Assembly (NCBI GenBank): GCA_026874595.1 | Contig: CM049306.1 | Coordinates: forward strand, 33,248,019-33,312,018 | DNA length: 64,000 nucleotides | Direction of reading: 5' to 3' | Source: Sipunculus nudus | Lineage: Eukaryota; Annelida; Sipuncula; Golfingiida; Sipunculidae | Shown here: positions 38,191 through 50,180 of the stretch, piece by piece | Numbering within the stretch: position 1 is the first letter of the stretch | Layout: every line of letters starts with the position of its first letter | The notes under the pieces: generated by a model | The model's input: the letters and a program-made list of their open reading frames with translations, nothing else | The model's database searches: none | Told to the model about the DNA's origin: nothing | Position numbers and translations under genes: made by a program

Positions 38191-38727
38191 TTGACAGTTC
38201 ACCTGTTTCTCTTATAATGATACAGTTTGGAACACATCACAATGTGTCAGACTCAAACAAGTAAGAAGGGACTAAGGAGTGCAGATACAAAGCATGTGAG
38301 CTAAATTTAGGTACATTTGATAGTCTGCTGGCCTGTGCACTGAGAGCTGTTTTTACGATAAGAGTTTATCTTTCAGCATCTGTGATAAATGTGATTTCTT
38401 GAGGGTCAATTTTCAGCTTGCATCTGATAATGATGCCAAAACAATGTCAGGTTCCATTTTACATGACAAAATAAACGTACATATCCAGCACATTCAATCT
38501 ATGAGCAATTTAATCCAGTCAGTAAATCTGGTTGTTTTGATATATATAATTATTCCACAGTAAAGAAATGAACTCCAGTGGCAAAAAAGTAGAAGTACTG
38601 CTTTCTTTGTTGCAACCCTGTGCTGAAGGAAGATGGGAACGAAAATGAACACCATTTATTCAAAGATATGCCATTTATTGGACAATTCTCATGTACATTT
38701 TGTGTGTAATGAATGCTTTAACATAAA
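38191..38727. other. Unique DNA, no gene seen
   Basis: AT-rich, with no ORF or repeat worth naming. Confidence 0.45.
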
Positions 38728-39618
38728 GGTAACAAGCAAATTTATGGAATTTATGTCCCCCACTTCTGCCTCTTGTTGTCCTTCATGCTTGCCCTATCAA
38801 TGTTTTAGTTTTTATTTTCGTCTGAAGATGTCTCCCAGGGCATAAAATTAACTGTTTTATCCACCTGAAATGGGGTCCGGCACCCTAAAAAATTTGCCGG
38901 ACCCCACATGATTCCACCTGACCCCGCATGGTTGTTTTTTGTTTATCTACTTCTCTCAGACAGAAAACAAAACAATTGGCCCAGAGGAGTGGGAGTGTGC
39001 TACCAGTCTATGACACTGTATGCAAACAACTTGTTGTTATCTTAGGTTCTCAGTGTTATTTCCATATATGGAAATGTTCTATTTGCGGAGAAAGCAATCT
39101 AATAGGAGGCGTATTCATGGTTAGGCATCACACAAGTAATATTACAACTGTCAACAGACCTCCAGCGGGAAACATTCACTTGTCTTTGCATCAAAGTTAC
39201 ATGAATGGTAAAAAAAAATATGCTGGAAAAGGGGTCTGGTGCCTGGATGACTTTTACCGGACCCCTCAGAAAACTACCTGCCATTTCCTAGGGTCAGGCG
39301 TTAATTTTCCGCCCTGTCTCCACATGTCATAGTGGCCTTGTTTTAGTTTTCATTGCCCCTGAAGATGTCTCCACATGTCATAATTTTTTATTGTGAAATG
39401 GGAACAAAATTGTATTTTTTGTTTTGGAACTGGTGAGAATGAATTATCAGACTCTTCAAAACCAATCCCAACTAAGGTATGCATGAGAGCAATCACTTAC
39501 CCAAATTTGAACGAAATCAGATAATATTTTGGAAAATTATCACACAGAAACAAAAACCTGATGGACAGACAGACAGACCCAAATCACTGTCCCCCATCCC
39601 GAGGAAGTGGGGGACAAA
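38728..39618 (+). mobile_element. F2 element, one core unit, with nested TIR element
   Basis: Starts AACAAGCAAATTTATGGAAT, then TGTCCCCCACTT (38754-38765). Ends with the hairpin TGTCCCCCA (39588-39596) / TGGGGGACA (39608-39616). The last 12 bases of the hairpin region, AAGTGGGGGACA (39605-39616), are the exact reverse complement of TGTCCCCCACTT at the 5' end. One core unit lies at about 39450-39570, against nine in the 16.0-17.5 kb copy. A separate TIR element is inserted at 38838-39314. Confidence 0.88.
38838..39314. mobile_element. Nested ~477-bp TIR element
   Basis: Left terminus GGGCATAAAATTAAC and right terminus GTTAATTTTCCGCCC are inverted repeats with two mismatches, inserted between TGAAGATGTCTCCCA and TGTCTCCACATGTCA of the F2 host. 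The interior has GGGTCCGG...CCGGACCCC inverted motifs. A 134-codon ORF (38928-39332) crosses the right end and shows no known domain, so it is not called as a gene. Confidence 0.55.
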
Positions 39619-41584
39619 AAAATTGGTAATTAGTGAAAATTAAATGCAGCTAAACATGCAGGCCTTTGTTTCTTTTTGGAAAAACAATGATCCAAGGAGT
39701 GATATTAAAACAGCAAAATATAAAAGGCTATTAAAAATAACATCAAGTCATTTAAAACATAACCAGCAGGGGGCACAGGGATCCTAATGGAATCATTCAA
39801 TTAAATTTGTTCCTCACTTATGCCATATAATAAATTTTATTGATTCCTAGAAGAGTGTTCAATAGGAACATTTAGTTGAACTGCTTGATGCAGGCTTGAA
39901 TTCTCAATAATTGTCTTTTTTTCCCAACAGATTTCTACTTATACAGAGATACCTACTTATATGATTGTTATCTGTGCTGCACAAAAAAACATGGAGAAAT
40001 ATTGCAATGTGAAAACTTTTATTATCACTAAAGGATGATGATGATTTAATAAAATACAGGCAGGTTTGCAAGTGTACTAAATTTTCCTTGCTTTTCTTGT
40101 TATATCTGTATCAACAAATACTGCCAAAACTGGACCAATAATCAAAAAGAAATTAAAAGGCTCCCACTTCCAAACTCTTATAACTGGACTTGTAAAAAAC
40201 AGAGTTACTCAGTGTTGTTGCTGGGCGAACATCATATGTGCTCGAAACAGGTGTCAGAAAATAGCTGATGGCTTTTCACAAGTATATTCTAGTCGAACAC
40301 AAAACCAACTATAAAACAAAGGAGTATTTTCCATTCTAGATTCACTCAAATCTCTGAACAAGACAGGCACAAGTAAACATCAGGCATGCAGAATTTACTC
40401 AAACAGTTGTTCAGGATAAGCTGAGGTAATGCAGATGGAATTTCCATTGGCATAATATATCTCTTGAAAAAATAGGGTTTTTTGTTAAAAAAATGAAGGG
40501 AAGTAACTTTTCAAGAAGGGTTAGTCTATGAGAAATAATTAAAGTTGGTGATCAGGAAGGTTTACCTTTTCACACGATTGGCAGGCAACTCATTCACCCT
40601 CAAAAACTGCGAAATGATGGACCTTTAATCCATGATGTAGTATGCATGCATTATTTTTGGGAAACAAAAGTCATCATAACATCAATGTATTTGTTAAAAA
40701 TAAGAAAATGTGCTTCATGTCCTGTCATTGTACATATATTAGGCTGCAAATAAAGCAGGCTGTGGTATATTTTACATATGAAGTACAGAAGTAGCCTACA
40801 TGGGTACTCCACTGGTATTGAATTTGATATCCCAGTTATGAATATGCTCTCATTATTTACAGCCGTTGTAATAAAAAAGAAACAACCAAAAATGAATGAT
40901 CACCATGTGTTGCCACCAAATTTATGTTGAATCTTTCATTAAATGACCATCCAACCTTTATTTAATTGTTTGTTTTTACTCTTACCAGTGCCCAAGCAGG
41001 TGACAGAACAAATACAGGCACATGTTCCCAAATAGCCTAGGTAACCAAGGTATTGCATGGTTACAGTGACAAAAGGTCATGTCATTGGTTCATTTTAACT
41101 CATTTGCATAGCCAAGATGGCGCTTCTTCCGAATACTGCCAACTAGTGACCATGCACACAAGTGGGCCATTAATGAAGACTTACACAAAGCAAATTTTCT
41201 GGGCTTAGGTCAATTTCAAAGATCTCAAATCAGTTCTTTGAAGGGTTACAGCTGTCAGACATACACAAAGTTGACCATGTTCATAGCCTGGAACATTTTT
41301 TATATGTGTCTTTTTTGTAAAAAGTATAATCCCTGCGTAATAAAAAGCTTTACGCAGAATTTCTTTCTCAGCTGAAAAACCAGCTCATGCATATGACTAT
41401 CCACACACAGTTTTCGAGGGTATATCTGAACATTGGTTCTTGATGCAGGTGTACCTGGACCTATGTCATACTGCACATTTCTCCAAACAAACAGTCAATT
41501 ATAAACGTATCAACAGATGATGAAAGACTAAATAACTTTATTTAATGTACATGGATTGTACAAATAGTTATTATAAGTTATAAC
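39619..41584. other. Unique DNA, no gene seen
   Basis: No motif-bearing ORF. A cluster of promoter-type motifs at 41083-41131 is listed separately. Confidence 0.4.
41083..41131. promoter_or_regulatory. Possible CCAAT / octamer / YY1 / ETS cluster
   Basis: Within 50 bases lie ATTGG (inverted CCAAT), ATTTGCAT (a perfect POU octamer, 41102-41109), AAGATGGCG (YY1-type, 41114-41122) and CTTCCG (ETS-type). Their density resembles a TATA-less metazoan promoter. No adjacent exon was identified, so this rests only on motif clustering. Confidence 0.22.
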
Positions 41585-41765
41585 TAATATAAGGCACTCT
41601 CCATGGCCCAGATAATGGCATTCAGTAATGTCAAGAGGTGGCCGAAACCACCAGCCTTGGACCGGCCACTACAACCTACTCCAGGGATCGAACCTGGGTC
41701 GCCAGCATAGAGAGACAAGTGTTTTACTCCTTGAGTGTCCAGGCTTCTGCAGATGTAATGAAGTA
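41585..41765 (-). mobile_element. tRNA-derived SINE, minus strand
   Basis: On the minus strand, ACTCAAGGAGTAAAACACTT (A-box region) is followed by AGGTTCGATCCC (B box) with tRNA-like spacing. The minus-strand translation gives AGDPGSIPGVG, a typical by-product of a SINE B box. The body continues GTAGTGGCCGGTCCAAGGCT and ends near 41585. No poly-A tail is obvious. Confidence 0.65.
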
Positions 41766-42889
41766 AACTATTTGATACCTTATTATTCATGTTATTTTAT
41801 GGTAAGCTTTTAGATTTCTTTTCAGTTAACCTATGGTGTAGTGGTGAACTTACAGTAATGTATTCATTTGTATTTAATAAAGCTTCTTTTTTAATAAAAA
41901 AATCTAGACCAATTTTCAAACCCTAGTGATATATATATATATATAGTTTGTTATATTTCAAATTCATCTAGTTGGAGCATGTCTTCTAATGTGTGCCAAA
42001 TCATGGAAAGATTTGAATTTCTGTTTGGGTACCTTTTGGTTTACTGCTATACTAACATTTATTCATTTGTATAAAATATTTAAAGCTTCATTTCAAATAT
42101 AAAATATATATTCCTGTATTAATTCTCAAACCCTTATGATATATGGTTTGTAACATTTAGGATGTACTTAACAGGGATATATCACCGAATGTGTACTGTC
42201 AAAAACCCCCTTCCATCCCCAAAAAGCATTTACCAAAAGAAAACAGGAAGTTAGAAAATATTTTTAATATCAGATCTGCTTCAAAAGGAAATGAGCATAA
42301 TTCTTTAAGAACACATGTCAAATCAATCACTGTGGAGGTATAACATTTGACAACTGTTCATGCTTGCTGAGCTAAACGAGGAACTTGTGAGTGGTTAAAA
42401 AAACCCTTACTCTGAATCAATCTTTTTAGTATGCAACTTGGTAGACCATCCAGTTATCAATATAAAAGAACTGACATCTACTGCTTGCACACTTGCAAAA
42501 CAAAATTAAGGTTACGACTATAGAATAACTCATGCACTGTCTTAACAAGGCGTGTGTATACGTACGGACAATGATTAGAATTCATGTAATGGAGAATAAA
42601 GAGGCAGTTAAAAATAATTTGGAAAAATCAAGATACATGCAGCCAAATATATCAAAAAAAGGTTTTCTGTTCACATAAGAGTCATATCTCAGAGAAGTGC
42701 ATGAGTTATTCTAAAGTTGTCCCAAATTAAGAAACAGCACAAGCCTAAAATTCTATTGCAAAAACTGGTCTGATTATGTTATGTTTGGTCAATATATGAA
42801 AAAAGATAGATATAATAGAAAAAATATTTGAAACAACAGTGCTCTACATTTTGTTAAGTACATGTATGTACAGAGGATGTCGACCCCAG
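41766..42889. other. AT-rich unique DNA, no gene seen
   Basis: Contains a short (AT)n at 41931-41945. No ORF or structured repeat of note. Confidence 0.45.
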
Positions 42890-43420
42890 TAAAGTGTATC
42901 CAAAAACAGGTCGTAGAGATAACTTTTTTTCAGGGGCTGGCGTCATCGGACTTGGTGCAAAATTCTGCCACGGACAGCAGTTTTGGGAAGTAGACCCGAT
43001 TACTGCCCGGCAGTAACAGTGCTACGGTGTTTATTGTTACGACAGACACTCAACCGGGGAAGTCTGTTATTAGAACTTCCTGTGTAATATGTGTGAGGGC
43101 GGTCCGGTGCAGCCAGTTCTCTGCGGGTAGATACAGACATGCTGACCTGACCCGAACTCACTGAACCGACTGCCAGGCAAAATGGCGTCCAACTCGCCGA
43201 AAGTTTGCAAACACACCGACTAACGTCAAGGGAGGGACAACTGGACTTCTTACATAACCATATCTACCTAAATTGATGTCTGTGGGCCGTGTTTACTTAC
43301 GTTTTGTTGCGGTTGTCACTGTCTTGCACAGAGTGAAACCATTCTGACACAATTCCTATCGGCTCTACGTCATTCACTCAGTGACCCCTACAAGGTCCTT
43401 CACGCTGATTGGACAAAAAT
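42890..43420 (-). promoter_or_regulatory. Candidate promoter and 5' exon, minus strand
   Basis: This is a GC-richer, non-repetitive island in AT-rich surroundings. Reading the minus strand: CCAAT (43408-43412), then a CRE-like TGACGTA (43366-43372), then a splice-donor consensus GTAAGT (43295-43300) after CAACAAAAC. Further in is a CGCCATTTTG YY1-type motif at about 43180, followed by an ATG at about 43140 opening a 46-codon ORF. The spacing would fit a TATA-less promoter with a short non-coding first exon. No downstream coding exon was found, and the plus strand also has ATGGCG here, so direction is uncertain. Confidence 0.3.
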
Positions 43421-44127
43421 AGTAAAGATGCTCATCACAGCTCTCATATATATGTCACCCTGACATTAGATATTTAATATTGCGCTGTAAAATAATACTT
43501 TTACCACAAATCTCACTGGAAGGTTGTTGTTTTATTTGAGAATGTGTTTTTAAGCGCGGTTTGCGTCCGCACTGAATATATATTAGCAGTTGGTTGGCTT
43601 ATTCAAGAGACCTGGCCCGGATGAGAATGTTTACAGTAGGTGCAAGCGCCCTTTGGCCCAGTTGAGGCGTCATATGTTTACATCATGGGGGCGGGTTGGG
43701 CTGTATGATTCATTGGCAGAGTCAGCCCGAATAACCAACACTGACGGTCATTACGCCCACCTGGGAGCGTGCTTCGGTCCAGTGATCACGGTTTAGTTTC
43801 AAGGCCGTCCCTGTATGCAATCTTGTCCGGTCCATCTGAATGGATGGAAAACTTTTCGGGGGTAATTGATACACCACTTGCGCGCGCGTTTAGGTCCATT
43901 AATATTGCCTCACCAGACCAAACACAGCAACGATTTGGAAGCCAAGCTAACCATGAAAATTGCCTCCAGTGGAATTTATCGATTTTGGTTCATCCGGTGC
44001 AGTAGCTGGCCCTGTTATCACGAAGATGAAAAATTTCCTGAGACTCGTATAAATATAGAAAGCAGCTGTGTGTACATCGACCAAAGTGGTTTAGGCCTAA
44101 ACCAAAACGAATCCACGGTGTTATTTG

Positions 44128-44130
<3 letters not shown>
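43421..44130. other. GC-mixed unique stretch
   Basis: Overlapping ORFs of 68-131 codons run through 43590-44261, but the longest owes its length to an (AT)n run and none has a motif. No gene is called. Confidence 0.35.
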
Positions 44131-44179
<49 letters not shown>

Positions 44180-44217
44180 GTGTTTTACACATACATCAAT
44201 ATATATATATATTTATT

Positions 44218-44254
<37 letters not shown>
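44131..44254 (+). repeat. Double (AT)n microsatellite
   Basis: AT runs at 44131-44176 and about 44199-44254 are separated by TATGTGTTTTACACATACAT. Confidence 0.97.
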
Positions 44255-44257
<3 letters not shown>

Positions 44258-45037
44258 TTAAAATTTTGAAGAAAGGAGTTTGCAGTGTGAACATATTATC
44301 TTTAGGAACTGTTAACTGATATTTAAAAAATTACAGATAAAATACATATCACAAATAAAATTTTAATCAACAGAAATGTCTGCCTTCAGGTTGATAAAAT
44401 AGGACTTATTTGTTCTGACACGAGAGCAAGCCGAAAGATATTCCTTAAAAAATATTACTATATTAAGAGACAGTTTAGTTCTATACACAATTCACAATCA
44501 AATTAATCGGCAAGTTTCACAATGATTAAAATTGCCGAAAAGGTCAGCTGGTGCACACAGTGAAAGAGGCATGCTTTTGGGCTCTTGAAATTTTCCACAA
44601 ATTCATAGGTTTTAAGGGCAAGTACAGACAAAATAACTTTATATAAAATGTTTTAATAGTCTAGATTTTGTTTCAACTAACTAACAAAAGTTAAAGTTTA
44701 ATGTAACTCTTTAAATCATCACATTTTAAAAATTCAATAGATTGTCTATTGTTCTCTTCACTAGGTGCCTTTTACACACTGTCAAAGCCCCAAAGTGCAT
44801 GAGCACTGAGTTGGAAGGGTGGTGTTTATAATAGGAAACACACCCATTATCACCCACATGCACCAGCTGGCCTGTAGTGTTGTGAATTTTATATTCTTGT
44901 TTGGTTGCAAATGAGAAAAATATACACAAGAATGATTTATATAATGTAAATCTTTCTTATAAATTTGGGCCTGCATATATTCTTAGGATTGTTGTGTTAA
45001 TTATTAAAAAATATTTACTGAAAGTTTTCACATTGAC
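44255..45037. other. AT-rich DNA upstream of the LINE
   Basis: No repeat or gene was recognised. Its 3' part may be the LINE 5' UTR, but no boundary can be fixed. Confidence 0.35.
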
Positions 45038-45831
45038 ATGTCTGGGGATGATGACAGAAAAAGATTAAGGTCTGTATTGTCTAGTAGCTCAAGCAATTCT
45101 AGTTCATCCCCACAGGGTTCTCACCTTTCATCTAAAAAAATTAAATACTGTTTGAAGAAGGGTAGTGAAGACAGTGAAAATAAAAAAAAAACAGAGAGAT
45201 GGCAGAAGGAACGGTAACAGAGAAAGTGCTTAGTGACATGCTTGTACAACTGAAAGTAGAGATAAAAATGAATTCAAAGCTGTAATAGAGACATATATAG
45301 AGAAAAATAGAAGGTAGAGTGAGCTGGAAACTAGAACAGATGCTTCAGAGAGAAAGGTTGAAAAATTAGAAAAAGAAAACGGTGACTTGAGAAAAGAATC
45401 TCAAGACACTAAAGAGAAAGCACTCCAAGCAAAAGTTCAGGCTGTTAACAACGAGCAGTACTCTTGTAGGTTAAACATCAGGATCACTGGTCTTACAGAG
45501 AGAGTGAGAGATGAAAACTGTAAAGAAACAGTTGTAAACTTACTAAATGAAAAAAATGCATATGAACATGCCAGCATATGCAATAGATACTGCACACAGA
45601 ATAGGTAAGAAAAGGCAGAGTACACCTAGACCAATGATAGTGAGGTTCAAGAACACAGATGATAGAAATGCAGTACAAAAAGAAGGAAAGCAACTAAAAC
45701 ATACAGGGATCATGATAGTTGATGACTTGTGTAAAGAACTGGTTCAGGTTTTCAATAGAGTAAGAAATGACTCCCAAGGTACAAACCGCTTGGACATGGA
45801 ATTGAAAAATATTTGCAAAGGACATAGATGA
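45038..45831 (+). pseudogene. LINE ORF1 (RNA-binding chaperone), frameshifted
   Basis: ORF1p coats LINE RNA in the ribonucleoprotein particle. The N-terminus begins at ATG 45038 with a serine-rich, basic stretch (MSGDDDRKRLRS, then SSSSSNSSSS) that hits a stop at 45215. Another frame from about 45199 continues MAEGTVTEKVLSDMLVQLKV to a stop near 45284. A coiled-coil segment follows (SERKVEKLEKENGDLRKESQ) and leads into an RRM-like part (CRLNIRITGLTERV). The C-terminal domain is in yet another frame from 45547 (IDTAHRIGKKRQS, RPMIVRFKNTDDRNAV), ending at 45831. Order and motifs match the L1 ORF1 plan of coiled coil, RRM and CTD. At least three frame breaks make it non-functional. Confidence 0.85.
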
Positions 45832-46202
45832 TGCTGATCACATTGTTGAAGTGCACTATGGTGGTAACCTTGATGAGTTGTTCTTATATATATACTAGTT
45901 GTTATATGTAAATAACACTTGGTCACACTTTATTATTGAATATGTGATGTATCATTTTTTTCTAATAATTACTGCTATGCTAGGATAGTAATGGAAAGAA
46001 GCAGGCCCAAATACCTCTGTGGTTTAATTGAAAGTTCATGCTTTTTACTATTATTCATATTACATGTGTTTGTAAAGTACTTGACTGTGTAATTTATGTA
46101 ATGGATGCAAATCGTAGAAATAGTTATTTAGTTGGAGAAACACGGAGTATGATATTTAAATTCTTACATCACTTCATAGATGGCTATGTATAATAAAGCA
46201 AA

Positions 46203-49200
46203 TTGGGTTATAATATAATCTCTTTGAATGTAAGTGGAATGAATGAATATGAAAAGAGAAGAAAAAATTTTAATTGGTCTCATAAACATGGTTGTGTACA
46301 TGGGGTGGGTTTTATTCAAGAGTCGCATAGTAAAAAAGAAGATATAAATAGCTGGTCAAAGCAATGGAGAGGTCATATGTACTTTTCTCATGGAAAAACT
46401 TCGAGTAAAGGGGTTATGATAATTGTTGGTGAAAACTTAGAATACAAGTTAAAAGATGTGATTGTAGACAAAGATGGTAGATGTATAATATTGAAATCCA
46501 TCATTCAAAAATGTCTGTTCCTCTTATGTAACATATATGCTCCAAACACAGAGACAGAGCAAGTGCAATTTTATGAAAATGTTAATACTGTTATCAGAGA
46601 AAATTGCCATGATGATGATTTGAAGGTAGTCATTGTGGAGATTTTAATGTATGTTTAAATCACATTAATACTGATGGAGGTCAAGCTGTATTAAAAAAGA
46701 AAGTTGTCTCTAAAATCAATTTAATTATCCATGAACACGATCTTATTGACATTTGGAGAGTTAGAAATCCAAATATAAAAAAGTTTACATGGAGAAGATG
46801 CAGATATTGTAGTGTCGGTCGACACTGATCATTCTGCTATTGTTATGAAGCTTATACTTCATAAAATAAATAAGACTGGCAACGGTTAGTCGGTTACTGG
46901 AAATTTAATAATTCGCTACTAAAAGATAAAAATTATACAGAAGAATTAAAGAAATGTATGACAGAATGGAAATTAGAAATTAAAAATAGTGATCCTTCAA
47001 AACGATGGGAATTTATGAAATACAAAATAAGAGAATTTACAATTAAAAATTCAAAAATAAAATCAAGAAAAAGGAAAAATGTTCTTGAAAATCTAGAAAG
47101 AAAACTGGCAGAATTAGAATATAAGTTGGGCCAACAGGAAAATGAATCAAAACTTTAAAGGATTATCAAGAAACAAAACAACTTCTGGAGGAACATTACA
47201 ATTATATTACTGAAGGAATAATAATTCGCTCTTGAGCACAGTGGAAAGAAGAAAGGGAGAGAAATAGCACTTATTTTTTAATTTTGAAAAAAGAAACAAA
47301 AGGAAATCACATGTCAGAAAACTATTAATTGGCGAAAAGGAAATAACAATGTAAAATTATATACTTCAGGAATTAACAGCATTTTACACTAAGAAAGATC
47401 TGAGAATGTAAGTTATACGGACTGTGAACAATTTTTAAAAGATCTTAATATCCAAAAACTATCAAGTGAACAGTCTTCATTATGTGATGGGCTTTTGTCT
47501 TTTCCAGAAGCTTATAATATTATAAAATTAATGCCATCAAATAAAACACCTGGTAATGATGGTTTGACCAACGAATTTTATGAATATTTTTTTCCAGTCA
47601 TAGGGATAGATTTAGTAGACTCTATAAACTACAGCTACAAAGTTGGTCAGTTAACACCTAGTCCGCGACAAGCAATAATTACTTTACTGGAGAAACCAGG
47701 AAAAGATGCACGTTATATTAAATCATGGCGACCCATCAGCCTCATTAATGTTGATTATAAAATACGTAGTAAAGCACTTGTTGAGAGAGTGAAGAACATA
47801 TTACCTAAGATTATATCCACAGAAGAAAATGCTTTTATCAAAGGGAGATTTATTGGTGAACCAATCAGGCTAATCAGTGATGTCATGTATTATTGTAAAC
47901 AGAAAGATGTATCTGGTATCATGTTTGCTGCAGATTTTGCTGCAGCTTTTGACTCAATTGATTACATATTTATGTATTGTGTACTGAGGAAAATTGGATT
48001 TGGTGATTGTGTTGTATCATGGATAAAGACTATGTATACTAATTTAGAGAGTGCAATTATTAATAATGGAGAGACCAGTCATTTTTCAATAGAAAGGGGC
48101 ACTCGCCAAGGTGATCCCATGGCTTGTTATCTGTTCATGTTTGTACTGGAAGTTTTAGCACAACAAATTCGTACCAACAGAAATATTATAGGAATTACTA
48201 TGTCATCCATAGAACATAAAATGTGTATGTTTGCCGACGATTCAACTTTCTTCCTTCAAGATGTAAATTCTTTTAAAGAGTTAGTGAAAGCTTTAAAGTG
48301 CTTTCACATTTTACTTCTCTTGAGGTAAACTATGAAAAATCAGTAGCGGCATGGCTTGGCAGGTATTAATATCATGGGAACAATTCAATAAAATATATGT
48401 TAATTTACATGCAAACGTCTTTCGAATTTTAGGTATATACTTTTCTTATGACACTGACATGGTCATGGAAAAAAAATTCACCAGACTAAAAGAAAAAATA
48501 AATTCTCAATTTGTGGCAACAACGCTCATTGACAGTTTATTGTAAAATAAAAGTGGTTCGGTCTCTTATTATATCAAATATTTTATATGTAACAAACGTG
48601 TGAACCATCCAAAGTTTTTATTGAATATATACAAAAATCAGTAAATAATTTTGTATGGAATGGTAAAAAAGCGAAGGTGAAGTATAACACTGCAGTTAGT
48701 CAATTTAGTACAGGTGGTCTGAATATACCTGATGTTAAATTAATGATAAAAGCTCAGCAGGTTTTATGGATAAAAAGGCTTATTCTTGAACAATGAAATC
48801 CATGGACTAAATTGGTAACAAAAAATCTGGAAAAAATAGTGGGTGTTGCCTTCATAAGAACGAATTTTGATGTAAATATAATTCCAAAGTTGATACCAAC
48901 GTTTAATAAAATCTGTTTGGTGTCATGGGCTGATGTGTTAAAATGTACTCCTGAGTGCACAGCTGAAATTATATCTCAAGCATTATGGAATAATAAATTT
49001 TTGAAAATTGGTAACAAATCTGTATTTTATAACAAACTCTCTTCTTTAGGCATAATTGAAAACCGAGGGATCATTTAAAAAGGCAGGTGATTTTGGTGTT
49101 ACTTTAACATCTTTACAGATATTAAAAATACAGTCAACCATCAGCTGTATACCCAGGAAACTGCGTGAGATAAATGACTAACAACATTTGAACAATAATG

Positions 49201-49745
49201 TTATTTACAACAATATTGTATTTATCAAGAATGTATCATATGATATTACACAGTTATGTTCAAAATTAATCGATAATAAATGCATAGATGATATAGCTAG
49301 TATCAGAAGTAATAAATGGGATGAATACTTGAATGTGTCCAATCAGGAAAAAGAACAATGTTTCTCAGCTATATATCATATTTCACTGGACCGATACACC
49401 AGGGAATTCCAGTATAAAATCTTAAATAATTATTTACCAGTCAATGCCCAGCTGTTTAAATGGAAACTGATAGGAAGTGACAGATGTAATTATTGTTTTT
49501 TATATAAGGAAACATTATTCCACCTATTTTGTCAATGTATGATTACAAAGAATTTATATTTTAAAATATGTGATTGGCTTAAACAAGTTGAAATATATAT
49601 GCCAGAATTCACATCAAATGCTATCATATTTGGAGTATTGCCTGTAACTGACAGCAATATTATGGTAATTACTATTATTATATTGTATAAACTCACTATA
49701 TATAAAGGAAAAGAATGCAAAAGTGAAACTTTTCTCGAAGTTTAA
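46203..49745 (+). pseudogene. LINE ORF2 (endonuclease-reverse transcriptase), degraded
   Basis: ORF2p nicks target DNA and reverse transcribes LINE RNA. The endonuclease shows ISLNVSGMN at the start, FIQESHSKKE, LLCNIYAPN and a GDFN motif split by a frameshift near 46636. A gap follows FTWRR, then TDHSAIVMK carries the catalytic His. A linker GYWKFNNSLL begins at about 46890. The RT (47495-48328) has SNKTPGNDGLTNEF, SWRPISLINVDYKI, motif A AADFAAAFDSID, motif B RGTRQGDPMACYLF and motif C MFADDSTFFL. Motif D (SLEVNYEKS) is reached only after a frameshift at about 48300. Later pieces carry FRILGIYFSYD, GGLNIPDVKL and, at 49188-49745, a C-x2-C-x8-H-x4-C knuckle (CNYCFLYKETLFHLFCQC). An in-frame TGA in a conserved RSRAQW-type motif (RS-stop-AQW) looks like CpG decay of CGA. 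Confidence 0.92.
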
Positions 49746-50180
49746 GTTTCAATTAATCTGTCTTCAAAAAGAGGAATATATCATTGCTGAAAAGAAAGGT
49801 AAAATAGGATTTCATTTGAAAAAGTGGAATCAGTTAATGCCTCAGATAAGGTAATCAGAATAAAGAAACAAAGGAGATTAAAATTTTGTTTTTCTACTAT
49901 AAACGATCTCCGATTTCTGTAAATATCAGTTAAATGTCTATATGCTATATGTTACCTGTCATGATTGACATTTGTGTATGTCTTCACTCATCTTGTTTAA
50001 TGTTGTCACGAGGAAATTCAAAGCAGAAAGAATCTGGTATATAAGATATCTTCATATATTTCCTCATGCTATTGTGTATTTGAAATTGTACGTGATTGTT
50101 GTACGTTGTGTATTTCAATGTAAAAGTGTTGTTATTGTTGTGATATGTATAAATGCAATAAAGAATTGTTAAAAAAAAAT

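Larger units (their letters stand above)
45038..50180 (+). mobile_element. L1/Tx1-type LINE, near full length, inactive
   Basis: In order: a frameshifted ORF1, a ~370-bp inter-ORF gap, an ORF2 with AP-endonuclease, reverse transcriptase and C-terminal zinc-knuckle-like motif, a ~430-bp 3' UTR, a CAATAAAG poly-A signal at about 50157 and a run of nine A ending near 50179. AAAAAATATT occurs at both the 5' side (about 45006) and after the A run, a weak candidate target-site duplication. Multiple frameshifts and stops make it a fossil. L1-like rather than RTE or CR1 is inferred from the two-ORF layout, poly-A end and RT motifs. Confidence 0.9.

Noticed and set aside
38928-39332. 134-codon ORF near 39 kb
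   Set aside because: It starts inside a nested TIR element and runs over its right end into F2. No domain is visible and composition is unremarkable.
43866-44261. 131-codon ORF ending in IYIYIYI repeats
   Set aside because: Half of its length is (AT)n microsatellite read as Ile-Tyr. The rest overlaps another ORF and shows no motif.
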